DNA of 6,645 bases from an uncultured Bacilli bacterium (lineage in GTDB: Bacteria; Bacillota_I; Bacilli_A; RF39; UBA660), in the NCBI GenBank assembly GCA_910583685.1, contig CAJTXY010000045.1, positions 1-6,645 on the forward strand, given 5' to 3'. Numbering within the stretch: the stretch's first letter is position 1; the number at the start of each line of letters is the position of its first letter. A program made the translations under genes and the position numbers. Of the stretch, positions 1 through 5,788 are shown piece by piece. The notes below the pieces were generated by a model that was not told where the DNA came from, made no database searches, and saw only the letters and a list, made by a program, of their open reading frames with translations.

Positions 1-1670
1 ACTATGCTGAAGAAAACTTATATAAAATTGATATCAAAGAATCAGCAGGCCTACCAGCCACACTATTTGCTAGTGATTTAGAAAATAAATTACTAGGAGC
101 GGTAGATTCAGTAGAATGGAAATACAATGAGAGTGATAGTTGGATAAAATATGGTACGAAAGAACCAGAACTAACAGGGGATAAGTCAGTAATAGTTCGA
201 ATGGGGGCAACAGGAACATATCTAGCATCGACAACAAGTAGTACTTATACATTTACAACTGATGTAATAAACGAGGAAAGAAAGTATATACCAGTTTCTC
301 ATTTAGAAGTAGCAGGGTTCTCAACAGAAGCAGCAGGCCAACAAGGAAGTGCAAGGTTTGCGATAGATGGAAACTATAATACAAGATGGCATTCAGCATG
401 GAATGGAAGTGATACAGAACGTTATATTACTGTAAAACTAGACCAACCAATGCATATATCAGCGGTAGAATTTGTTCCTGCAGGTGGTGGGAATGGAAAA
501 ATCTATGATGGGACTATTTATGGAAGTACAGACGGAGAAAACTGGATAGAATTAACACAAAGTAAGAACTTACAATATACAAATCAGGCTAACAGTATCG
601 CAGATGCTATAGCCAATACAAAAAGTTTTGATATAACCAAACCTAAAAAAGTTCAATATATAAAAATAGTAGCCGATAGATCAAATGGAAATTGGTTTGC
701 AGCACGTGCCTTTAATTTCTATGAAGATATAACAATGGAACAATTGCCAACAGCTGAAATTATGTATAGCACTAAAGAACAAACGACGGATCCAGTTACA
801 GTAAGACTAATAAATCCAAGTGCCAATATTACTGTGACAAACAACGATGGAAAAATTTCATATACATTTACAGAAAATGGAAGCTTTACCTTTGAATTCG
901 TTGATGATAAAGGACGAAAAGGAACAGCAACTGCTAAAGTAGATTGGATTATAAAAAAAGAAAAACCAGAAGAAAAGCCTACACCAACTCCTCCGGAAAA
1001 ACCAAGTCCTTCAAAACCGATAAATCCAAGTCGACCAAACCTTTCGATTCCTAATACAATAAAACCAGTGACAGACCCAGTAGATAAAACAAGTCAAAAT
1101 ATAGCTAATAATAAAAAGGTATATACAACATCCAAAGTCACAGTCACTGTGCCAAATAATATAATAGGCAAGGAAGAAAGATTAAAAGTAGAAAATTTAA
1201 CTCTTTCAACGACTTTACAAGAACAACTGGGAAGCAATTCTGAAAATGATTACTTTGAAATCTATTTTGAGACCAAAGCAGGACAAAAAAATAAACTTAA
1301 TAATACAGTGGTAGAAATCACAATGCAGATTGATCCTACAAAAAAATTACTAAATGTATATAGACTAAATGACAATGGAACATTGACTAATTTGTCTTTC
1401 AAAAAAATAGGACAAAGCAAAATAACAGTAATTACTACAAATCTTGGAAAATATATATTATCCTATGAAAAGGATCAACTGGACCAAGAAGTAGAAAGTA
1501 AAAATGATGAAAATATAGTAGAAAAAGAAAATTCAGAAAAGAAAAAACAAAAAATTAGTAAAGAAAAGGCACCTCAAATTGTAATCATTATAATTGCTAC
1601 TGTTGTCCTAATAGGTATAATTACTTTAACAATTATTAAAAAGAAAAAGGAATCAGTAGAAGTAATTTAG
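1..1670 (+). CDS. Cell-surface protein with discoidin (F5/8 type C) domain and C-terminal membrane anchor, 5'-partial
   Basis: The reading frame is open from base 3 with no stop, so the ATG at 201 is internal: the residues before it (for example SVEWKYNESDSW and GDKSVIVRMGATG) run straight into those after it. About 556 C-terminal residues are visible. In order: a small beta-rich module with WKYN and VRMGATGTYLAS (about 100-265); a discoidin/CBM32-like domain (about 285-726) with the typical AIDGNYNTRWHSAW and a late FNFYE strand; an Ig-like module starting PTAEIMYST (747-950) and ending TATAKVDWI; a proline-rich linker (953-1080); a stalk-like beta domain (about 1110-1480); a charged E/K stretch; then a hydrophobic segment (about 1578-1637) followed by KKKK. 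There is no LPXTG, so anchoring is by the membrane helix. Discoidin domains commonly bind glycans, so host or environmental polysaccharide binding is the inferred role. A catalytic domain (glycosidase or peptidase) may lie upstream, outside the window. The domain call is firm, the function open. Confidence 0.85.
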   Translation, partial: YAEENLYKIDIKESAGLPATLFASDLENKLLGAVDSVEWKYNESDSWIKYGTKEPELTGDKSVIVRMGATGTYLASTTSSTYTFTTDVINEERKYIPVSHLEVAGFSTEAAGQQGSARFAIDGNYNTRWHSAWNGSDTERYITVKLDQPMHISAVEFVPAGGGNGKIYDGTIYGSTDGENWIELTQSKNLQYTNQANSIADAIANTKSFDITKPKKVQYIKIVADRSNGNWFAARAFNFYEDITMEQLPTAEIMYSTKEQTTDPVTVRLINPSANITVTNNDGKISYTFTENGSFTFEFVDDKGRKGTATAKVDWIIKKEKPEEKPTPTPPEKPSPSKPINPSRPNLSIPNTIKPVTDPVDKTSQNIANNKKVYTTSKVTVTVPNNIIGKEERLKVENLTLSTTLQEQLGSNSENDYFEIYFETKAGQKNKLNNTVVEITMQIDPTKKLLNVYRLNDNGTLTNLSFKKIGQSKITVITTNLGKYILSYEKDQLDQEVESKNDENIVEKENSEKKKQKISKEKAPQIVIIIIATVVLIGIITLTIIKKKKESVEVI

Positions 1671-1708
1671 AAAACTTTTCACAAAAACTGTGGAAAGTTT
1701 TATTTTTT
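1671..1708 (+). terminator. Rho-independent terminator of the surface protein gene
   Basis: The left arm aaaacttttcaca (1671-1683) pairs with tgtggaaagtttt (1689-1701) over 13 positions with one G-U pair, leaving the loop aaaac. A run of six T follows at 1703-1708. It starts directly after the TAG stop, so it ends the surface protein transcript and separates it from rpsF. Confidence 0.88.
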
Positions 1709-1780
1709 AATTATTAACATATAAGAAATAATTATAAACAAAATTGTGGAAAACAAAATACAAAAATAGGCATTTTTCAA
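1709..1780. other. A+T-rich spacer without a gene
   Basis: No open frame with a ribosome binding site is visible. An imperfect A/T-only inverted repeat (1708-1715 with 1727-1734, 11-base loop) and a DnaA-box-like 9-mer, tgtggaaaa (1745-1753), occur here. Both are what chance gives in sequence this rich in A+T, so no function is assigned. Confidence 0.5.
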
Positions 1781-1809
1781 TTTACAAATAAATAAACTTT
1801 TGTTATAAT
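1781..1809 (+). promoter_or_regulatory. Sigma-A promoter of rpsF-ssb-rpsR, extended -10
   Basis: The -35 box TTTACA (1781-1786) lies exactly 17 bases from a perfect -10 box TATAAT (1804-1809). A TGT just before the -10 (1801-1803) makes the extended TGn form. Transcription would start near 1815-1818, right at the beginning of the first leader hairpin. This is the strongest promoter-like sequence in the window, fitting a ribosomal protein operon. Confidence 0.85.
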
Positions 1810-1815
1810 ACATAC

Positions 1816-1875
1816 GAGCAAAGAAAATGCTCCTTGCTACTATGTAGCCGTTAGTCCAAAAGGAGGTGTAAAAAG
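1816..1875 (+). ncRNA. Probable S6:S18-type leader RNA of the rpsF operon
   Basis: The 60-base leader can form several helices. Hairpin A is gagca (1816-1820) with tgctc (1828-1832). A closing helix pairs ctcctt (1830-1835) with aaggag (1860-1865), which is the core of the rpsF ribosome binding site. Inside it, gctac (1836-1840) can pair with gtagc (1844-1848), or acta (1839-1842) with tagt (1852-1855), leaving CCG (1848-1850) in the loop. Hairpin A and the closing helix share bases 1830-1832, so they exclude each other. It is known that the S6:S18 complex binds a structured element with a conserved CCG in rpsF leaders of many bacteria and represses its own operon. Position, CCG and sequestered ribosome binding site fit that, but I have not aligned it to the covariance model. 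Confidence 0.65.
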
Positions 1876-2163
1876 ATGAACAAGTATGAAGTGATGTTTA
1901 TCGTAAAACCAGATATGGAGGAAGCACAAATTACAAAAGTTGCAGAAGAACTAAAAAAGGTTTTAACAGATAACAAAGCAAAACTTCTAGAAGAAAAAGC
2001 AATGGGACAAAGAGAACTTGCTTATGAAATTAAGAAGTTTAAAACAGGATACTATTTTCTATTTGTAGTAGAAGCAGATTCCACTGCAGTAAGTGAGTTT
2101 GATCGTATTGCAAAAATTAATGAAAATATACTTCGTCATTTAATTATTAAAGCAGAAGACTAA
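1876..2163 (+). CDS. rpsF: Small ribosomal subunit protein bS6
   Basis: This 95-residue protein is the usual length for S6, which sits on the platform of the 30S subunit paired with S18 on 16S rRNA. It opens with MNKYEVMFIVKP, the first beta strand of the ferredoxin-like S6 fold, and shows the family strings MGQRELAYEIKKFKTGYY (residues about 43-60) and the final helix-to-strand stretch INENILRHLIIK. The start follows a near-perfect ribosome binding site, aaaggaggtg (1859-1868), with good spacing. It is first in the rpsF-ssb-rpsR operon, the classic arrangement in Bacillota, and is probably controlled by the leader just upstream. Nothing is unusual in the protein itself. Confidence 0.97.
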   Translation: MNKYEVMFIVKPDMEEAQITKVAEELKKVLTDNKAKLLEEKAMGQRELAYEIKKFKTGYYFLFVVEADSTAVSEFDRIAKINENILRHLIIKAED

Positions 2164-2180
2164 GATTGTGAGGATTAACT

Positions 2181-2660
2181 ATGAATAAAGTATTTTTAAT
2201 TGGTCGATTAACAAGAGACCCAGAACTAAGGTATACAGGAAATAATACTGCAGTAGCATCATTTTCGATCGCAGTAAATAGAAATTTTACGAACCAATCT
2301 GGCGAAAGAGAAGCTGATTTCATCAATATTGTAGTATGGAGAAAACAAGCAGAAAACGTCAAAAATTATTTAGCACAAGGAAGCCAAGTGGCAATTGATG
2401 GCCGGATTCAAACTCGTAGTTATGACGATCAAAATGGTCAAAAAAGATATGTTACTGAAGTTGTAGCTGATAATGTTGAATTTCTAGGGTCAAAAGGTGG
2501 AGCAAATAGTAATCAAACAGGATCGAATACTGCGTCAAATGAACCAACACCTTATGATTTTGCCTCATCAAATGAACCAACGAAAACCGATGTTGATAGT
2601 AATCCATTCGCTGATTTTGGATCAAGCATTGAAATAAGTGATGATGAATTACCATTCTAG
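2181..2660 (+). CDS. ssb: Single-stranded DNA-binding protein
   Basis: This 159-residue SSB binds and protects single-stranded DNA in replication, repair and recombination, and recruits partner proteins through its tail. Residues 1-105 form the OB fold, with the family strings [39 protein letters not shown] and [18 protein letters not shown] low-complexity N/S/T/G linker follows, and the protein ends in the acidic tip DDELPF, the known docking site for SSB partners. The linker holds the motif SNEPT twice, 11 residues apart, from a 14-base direct repeat. The ribosome binding site gtgagga (2168-2174) is weaker than those of rpsF and rpsR, and only 17 bases separate the gene from rpsF. Its place between rpsF and rpsR is the standard Bacillota order. 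Confidence 0.97.
   Translation: MNKVFLIGRLTRDPELRYTGNNTAVASFSIAVNRNFTNQSGEREADFINIVVWRKQAENVKNYLAQGSQVAIDGRIQTRSYDDQNGQKRYVTEVVADNVEFLGSKGGANSNQTGSNTASNEPTPYDFASSNEPTKTDVDSNPFADFGSSIEISDDELPF
2535..2581 (+). repeat. 14-bp direct repeat in the ssb linker
   Basis: The string tcaaatgaaccaac occurs at 2535-2548 and again at 2568-2581. The offset is 33 bases, so it is in frame and encodes SNEPT twice. It looks like a small tandem-type duplication in the disordered linker, which tolerates length change. Confidence 0.75.
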
Positions 2661-2674
2661 AAGGAGGTTATAAA

Positions 2675-2890
2675 ATGGCAGAATTTTACCGTAAAAAGAA
2701 AAAAGTATGTATGATGTGTACTGGAAAAAAAGTAGACTACAAAGAACCAGAAACTTTAAGAAGATATATTAATGAAAAAGGAAAAATCGTTCCACGTCGT
2801 ATTACTGGAAACTGTGCACGTCATCAACGTGTAATTGCAAGAGAAATCAAAAAAGCTCGTGCAATCGCGTTAATGCCATATACAAGATAA
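2675..2890 (+). CDS. rpsR: Small ribosomal subunit protein bS18, zinc-binding (C+) form
   Basis: This 71-residue S18 partners S6 on the 30S platform. Recognisable family strings are [30 protein letters not shown] and the C-terminal ARAIALMPY. Cys12 and Cys15 (CMMC) with Cys47 and His50 (CARH) form a complete set of four zinc ligands, so this is the zinc-binding type; many Bacilli, including B. subtilis, have lost some of these. The ribosome binding site aaggaggt (2661-2668) is excellent, and the gene starts 14 bases after the ssb stop. It is the last gene of the operon, followed at once by a terminator. Confidence 0.97.
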   Translation: MAEFYRKKKKVCMMCTGKKVDYKEPETLRRYINEKGKIVPRRITGNCARHQRVIAREIKKARAIALMPYTR

Positions 2891-2912
2891 ACAGGATTAC
2901 TCCTGTTTTTTT
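2889..2912 (+). terminator. Rho-independent terminator of the rpsF operon
   Basis: The arms aaacagga (2889-2896) and tcctgttt (2901-2908) pair perfectly over 8 bases around the loop ttac, and the T run covers 2906-2912. The left arm begins inside the rpsR TAA stop (2888-2890), so there is no spare sequence between the two. Confidence 0.88.
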
Positions 2913-2922
2913 ATGCAATAAT

Positions 2923-2951
2923 TAGACAAAGCATTACTTTTATTATATAAT
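2923..2951 (+). promoter_or_regulatory. Probable sigma-A promoter of the dhh-rplI-dnaB operon
   Basis: A -35-like TAGACA (2923-2928) is 17 bases from a perfect TATAAT (2946-2951). It lies just after the rpsR terminator and 34 bases before the next start codon. The surroundings are A+T rich, so the -10 alone would be weak evidence; the spacing and placement make the case. Confidence 0.65.
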
Positions 2952-2984
2952 AAAAATAGGATTTTTACGAGATAAGGAGGCACT

Positions 2985-3974
2985 ATGCTAATTGTTGAAA
3001 AAAAGAAAGAATTAAGAAAAGAAATTAGAAAAAGTAGTAACATATTTATAATGGCTCATAAAAATTTAGATTTAGATGCAATTGGAAGTTCCATTGGGAT
3101 GTATACTATATTGACAAAACAAAAGAAAAACTGTTACTTAATTATAGATGAAAAAGAACAAGAGCCTGGTGTTGCCAAAGTACTAAGAGAGTTAGAAGGA
3201 TGCTTAAACATTATAGAAACGAGCGAAATAGAAGAAAAGCTATCAAAAATTGCTCATAATAATCTTTTGTTAATATTAGATACAGCCAAAACAGATTTAG
3301 TTCAAAGTAAAAAAGCATTAGATTATTTTGATAGAAAAATTATAATGGATCATCACGAGCCTGGAAAAACATCAATCAAAGATGTTACTTTAGAAATAAT
3401 AGACGATCATGCTTCCTCTACCTGCGAAATGATTTGTCAACTAATAGAAACATACAAAGTAGACCTAGATCCTTATTATTGTACTGTTGTTTTGTCAGGA
3501 ATTGTACTAGATACAAACAATTTTACACTAAAAACCAGTAATGATACATTCTATGCTGCTTATTACTTAACAACCCTTGGTGCTAGTGTTAAAAAAGTTC
3601 AATACTTATTAAAGCAAGATTTAAAGGATTATACAGAACGTCAAAAACTATTAACAGCAATTAAAATGGTAAATAATAACATTGCTGTAACGAAAGGCTC
3701 TCCTTATACTATTTATAGACGAGAGGACTTGGCGAAAATGGCAGATACCCTTTTATATTTTAATGATGTGGAAGCATCCTTTGTCATTGGAAAAATCGGA
3801 AAAGATACTGTAGGAATTAGTGGAAGAAGTATGGGAAATATGAATATTTTACCAATTCTCGAAAAATTAGGTGGAGGCGGAGAAGAATATAATGGGGCAG
3901 CGAAATTCGAACGTATCGCTATTAGTAAAGCAGAAGAAAAATTAATGCAAGCCCTAGGAAAGAAAAAGAGGTGA
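2985..3974 (+). CDS. Stand-alone DHH-DHHA1 phosphodiesterase, GdpP-like without the N-terminal sensor half
   Basis: This 329-residue protein probably hydrolyses a cyclic dinucleotide such as c-di-AMP (or linear pApA/nanoRNA) in the cytosol. The metal-binding DHH domain shows MAHKNLDLDAIG (His25, Asp29, Asp31), Asp99 in LILDTAK, the Asp122-His123-His124 triad and Asp176 in GIVLDTNNF. The DHHA1 domain follows, with EASFVIGKIGKDTVGISGRS and a glycine run at 296-299. The sequence is closest in feel to the C-terminal half of GdpP/YybT, which lies before rplI in Bacilli, as here. GdpP is normally about 650 residues, with two membrane helices, PAS and degenerate GGDEF domains; none of these is here, and a terminator and promoter sit directly upstream. 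Glu300 occupies the position where GdpP proteins have the His of GGGH. The start is fixed by aaggagg (2974-2980). Bifunctional oligoribonuclease NrnA or a Pde2-like enzyme is the alternative. Confidence 0.88.
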   Translation: MLIVEKKKELRKEIRKSSNIFIMAHKNLDLDAIGSSIGMYTILTKQKKNCYLIIDEKEQEPGVAKVLRELEGCLNIIETSEIEEKLSKIAHNNLLLILDTAKTDLVQSKKALDYFDRKIIMDHHEPGKTSIKDVTLEIIDDHASSTCEMICQLIETYKVDLDPYYCTVVLSGIVLDTNNFTLKTSNDTFYAAYYLTTLGASVKKVQYLLKQDLKDYTERQKLLTAIKMVNNNIAVTKGSPYTIYRREDLAKMADTLLYFNDVEASFVIGKIGKDTVGISGRSMGNMNILPILEKLGGGGEEYNGAAKFERIAISKAEEKLMQALGKKKR

Positions 3975-3978
3975 TCAT

Positions 3979-4419
3979 ATGCAAGTAATATTTATAAAAG
4001 ATTTAAAGAAAAAGGCTAAAAAGGGAGATATCAAAGAAGTAGCCGATGGCTATGCAGAAAACTTTTTAATAAAAAACGGCTATGCCGTAAAGTCAAATGC
4101 AAAAAATTTAAATCAATTAAAATATGAACAGCAAAAAGAAGAGAAAAAACAAGAAGAATTAAAAAAAGATGCCGAAATAAAAAAAGAAAAGATAGAGAAA
4201 CTAACAATAGAATTTAAAGTGAAAACAGGTGCAGGCGATAAAGTCTTTGGTAGTATTAGTATAAAACAAATAAAAGATGCCCTTTTGAAAGAGGGAGAAA
4301 AGATAGAAAAATCAATGATAGAATTAGATAACCCAATATCATCTTTAGGATTTCATTATGTAAAAATAAACTTATACCCTAAAGTAGTAGCAAAAGTAAA
4401 AGTACACGTAGTAAAGTGA
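3979..4419 (+). CDS. rplI: Large ribosomal subunit protein bL9
   Basis: This 146-residue protein is the usual L9 length. L9 binds 23S rRNA near the L1 stalk and reaches out from the 50S subunit, helping keep the reading frame. The N-terminal domain has MQVIFIKDLKKKAKKGD and VADGYAENFLIKNGYA (about 21-36). A long charged K/E helix (about 45-75) joins it to the C-terminal domain, with KVFGSIS and the closing YPKVVAKVKVHVV. Its ribosome binding site gaggtgat (3968-3975) contains the TGA stop of the upstream gene, and only 4 bases separate the two genes, which suggests translational coupling. Its place between the DHH gene and dnaB matches Bacilli. Confidence 0.97.
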   Translation: MQVIFIKDLKKKAKKGDIKEVADGYAENFLIKNGYAVKSNAKNLNQLKYEQQKEEKKQEELKKDAEIKKEKIEKLTIEFKVKTGAGDKVFGSISIKQIKDALLKEGEKIEKSMIELDNPISSLGFHYVKINLYPKVVAKVKVHVVK

Positions 4420-4429
4420 GGCGATTAAA

Positions 4430-5779
4430 ATGGCAGTAAAGACAATGCCTAACAATATAGAAGCAGAAAAATCCGTATTAGGAGCTTGCTTTTTATCAAA
4501 ATATGCATTAGAGAAGTCCTGCGAGGCCCTTTCTGCAGAAGCCTTTTATTATGATGCAAATAGTAAAATATTTTTATGTTTGCAAAAATTATTAGAAGAG
4601 CATACTCCAGTAGATCTAACAACAGTAACAACAGAATTAAAAGAAAAAAATATTCTAAAAGAAGCAGGAGGAGTAGAGTATTTAACAGAAATTATAAACT
4701 TTGTTCCTACAGCAGCCAATATTGATTATTATATTAAGAAAGTGGAAGAAACCGCAATTTTAAGAAGTTTAATAGAAACAGCAACAGATATAGCAACAAC
4801 TGGGTACAATACAGAGGAAAGTGTAAATGAAACTTTAGACACTGCAGAAAAGAAAATCTTAAGCATTGTTAAAAATAGAAAATCAAGTGAATTTAGAAGC
4901 ATCCAAGATGTTATGATAAAAACAAGAAATGATTTGGAACGTTTGGCAGAAACAAAAGGAGAAATTACAGGACTTGCCACTGGATGGTATGATTTTGATA
5001 AACTAACAGCAGGTCTCCATGAAAATGAATTTATTATAATTGCCGCACGTCCAGCAATGGGAAAAACCGCCTTTGCCCTTAATCTGGCAACGAATATTGC
5101 AAAAAATAGTGAGAAATCAGTCGCACTGTTTAACTTGGAAATGGGTGCCGAACAATTAGCACTACGAATTCTTTCATCTCTAGGTCAAGTGGAAGGCTAT
5201 AAACTACGTACAGGAAAACTAATGAATGACGATTGGAAACGAGTAAATGAAGCAATTAGCCAATTATCAGATACCAATATCTTTATAGATGATACACCAG
5301 GTATTACAATAGGAGAAATTAGGGCCAAATGCCGTAGACTTGCGAGTAGTGAAAAAGGATTAGGAATTGTAATCATTGACTACTTACAATTGATATCAGG
5401 TGGTAAGAACTATGGAAGCAATCGTCAACAAGAAGTATCTGATATTTCAAGAAGTTTAAAAACACTTGCAATGGAATTACATATACCAGTAATCGCCCTA
5501 GCCCAATTGTCACGTCAAGTAGAAGCACGTGAAGACAAACGTCCAATTATGAGCGACCTACGTGAATCAGGTTCCATTGAGCAAGATGCAGATATCGTTT
5601 CATTTTTATATAGAGATGATTACTATAATAAAGAGGCACGAAGGGAAGACGATACTAGTATCAGTGAACTAATTATTGGAAAACATCGTAATGGACCAAC
5701 CGCAACAATAGAATTATTATTTAAGAAAAATACATCTACATTTGTCAACTTAAAAAGGGAACTGAAAGAAGAAGGATAG
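4430..5779 (+). CDS. dnaB: Replicative DNA helicase DnaB (DnaC in B. subtilis naming)
   Basis: This 449-residue protein has normal DnaB length. It is the hexameric helicase that unwinds DNA at the replication fork. Residues about 7-110 are the N-terminal domain (PNNIEAEKSVLGACFL, PVDLTTVTTEL), followed by the linker helix. The RecA-like domain has Walker A ARPAMGKT (206-213), Walker B VIIDYLQL with Asp317, the LAQLSRQVE and DLRESGSIEQDAD motifs, and the KHRNG string (Lys418, Arg420) that carries the arginine finger. No intein interrupts it. The start at 4430 follows gtgaggcg (4416-4423), which overlaps the rplI stop; the second ATG (residue 6) has no such site. It lies 10 bases after rplI. 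Confidence 0.98.
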   Translation: MAVKTMPNNIEAEKSVLGACFLSKYALEKSCEALSAEAFYYDANSKIFLCLQKLLEEHTPVDLTTVTTELKEKNILKEAGGVEYLTEIINFVPTAANIDYYIKKVEETAILRSLIETATDIATTGYNTEESVNETLDTAEKKILSIVKNRKSSEFRSIQDVMIKTRNDLERLAETKGEITGLATGWYDFDKLTAGLHENEFIIIAARPAMGKTAFALNLATNIAKNSEKSVALFNLEMGAEQLALRILSSLGQVEGYKLRTGKLMNDDWKRVNEAISQLSDTNIFIDDTPGITIGEIRAKCRRLASSEKGLGIVIIDYLQLISGGKNYGSNRQQEVSDISRSLKTLAMELHIPVIALAQLSRQVEAREDKRPIMSDLRESGSIEQDADIVSFLYRDDYYNKEARREDDTSISELIIGKHRNGPTATIELLFKKNTSTFVNLKRELKEEG

Positions 5780-5788
5780 GTGATACAT

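Noticed and set aside
201..203. ATG at 201 as the start of the surface protein
   Set aside because: The frame is open back to base 3, the residues before 201 belong to the same module, and no ribosome binding site precedes this ATG.
1708..1734. A/T-only inverted repeat as an operator or second terminator
   Set aside because: Eight A/T pairs with an 11-base loop are expected by chance here, and no T run follows.
1745..1753. DnaA-box-like tgtggaaaa, with a related tgtggaaag in the terminator, as part of a replication origin
   Set aside because: Each differs from the consensus TGTGGATAA, the second is an arm of the terminator hairpin, and there is no cluster, dnaA or dnaN in the window.
1761..1775. 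Short hairpin aaaaat-aggc-attttt before the rpsF promoter
   Set aside because: Only six A-T pairs with a four-base loop; too weak to be a terminator.
2147..2362. Minus-strand open frame opposite ssb
   Set aside because: It is a shadow of ssb with no ribosome binding site and no recognisable protein; the other minus-strand frames (70-252, 2452-2655, 4449-4631, 4729-4980) are shadows for the same reason.
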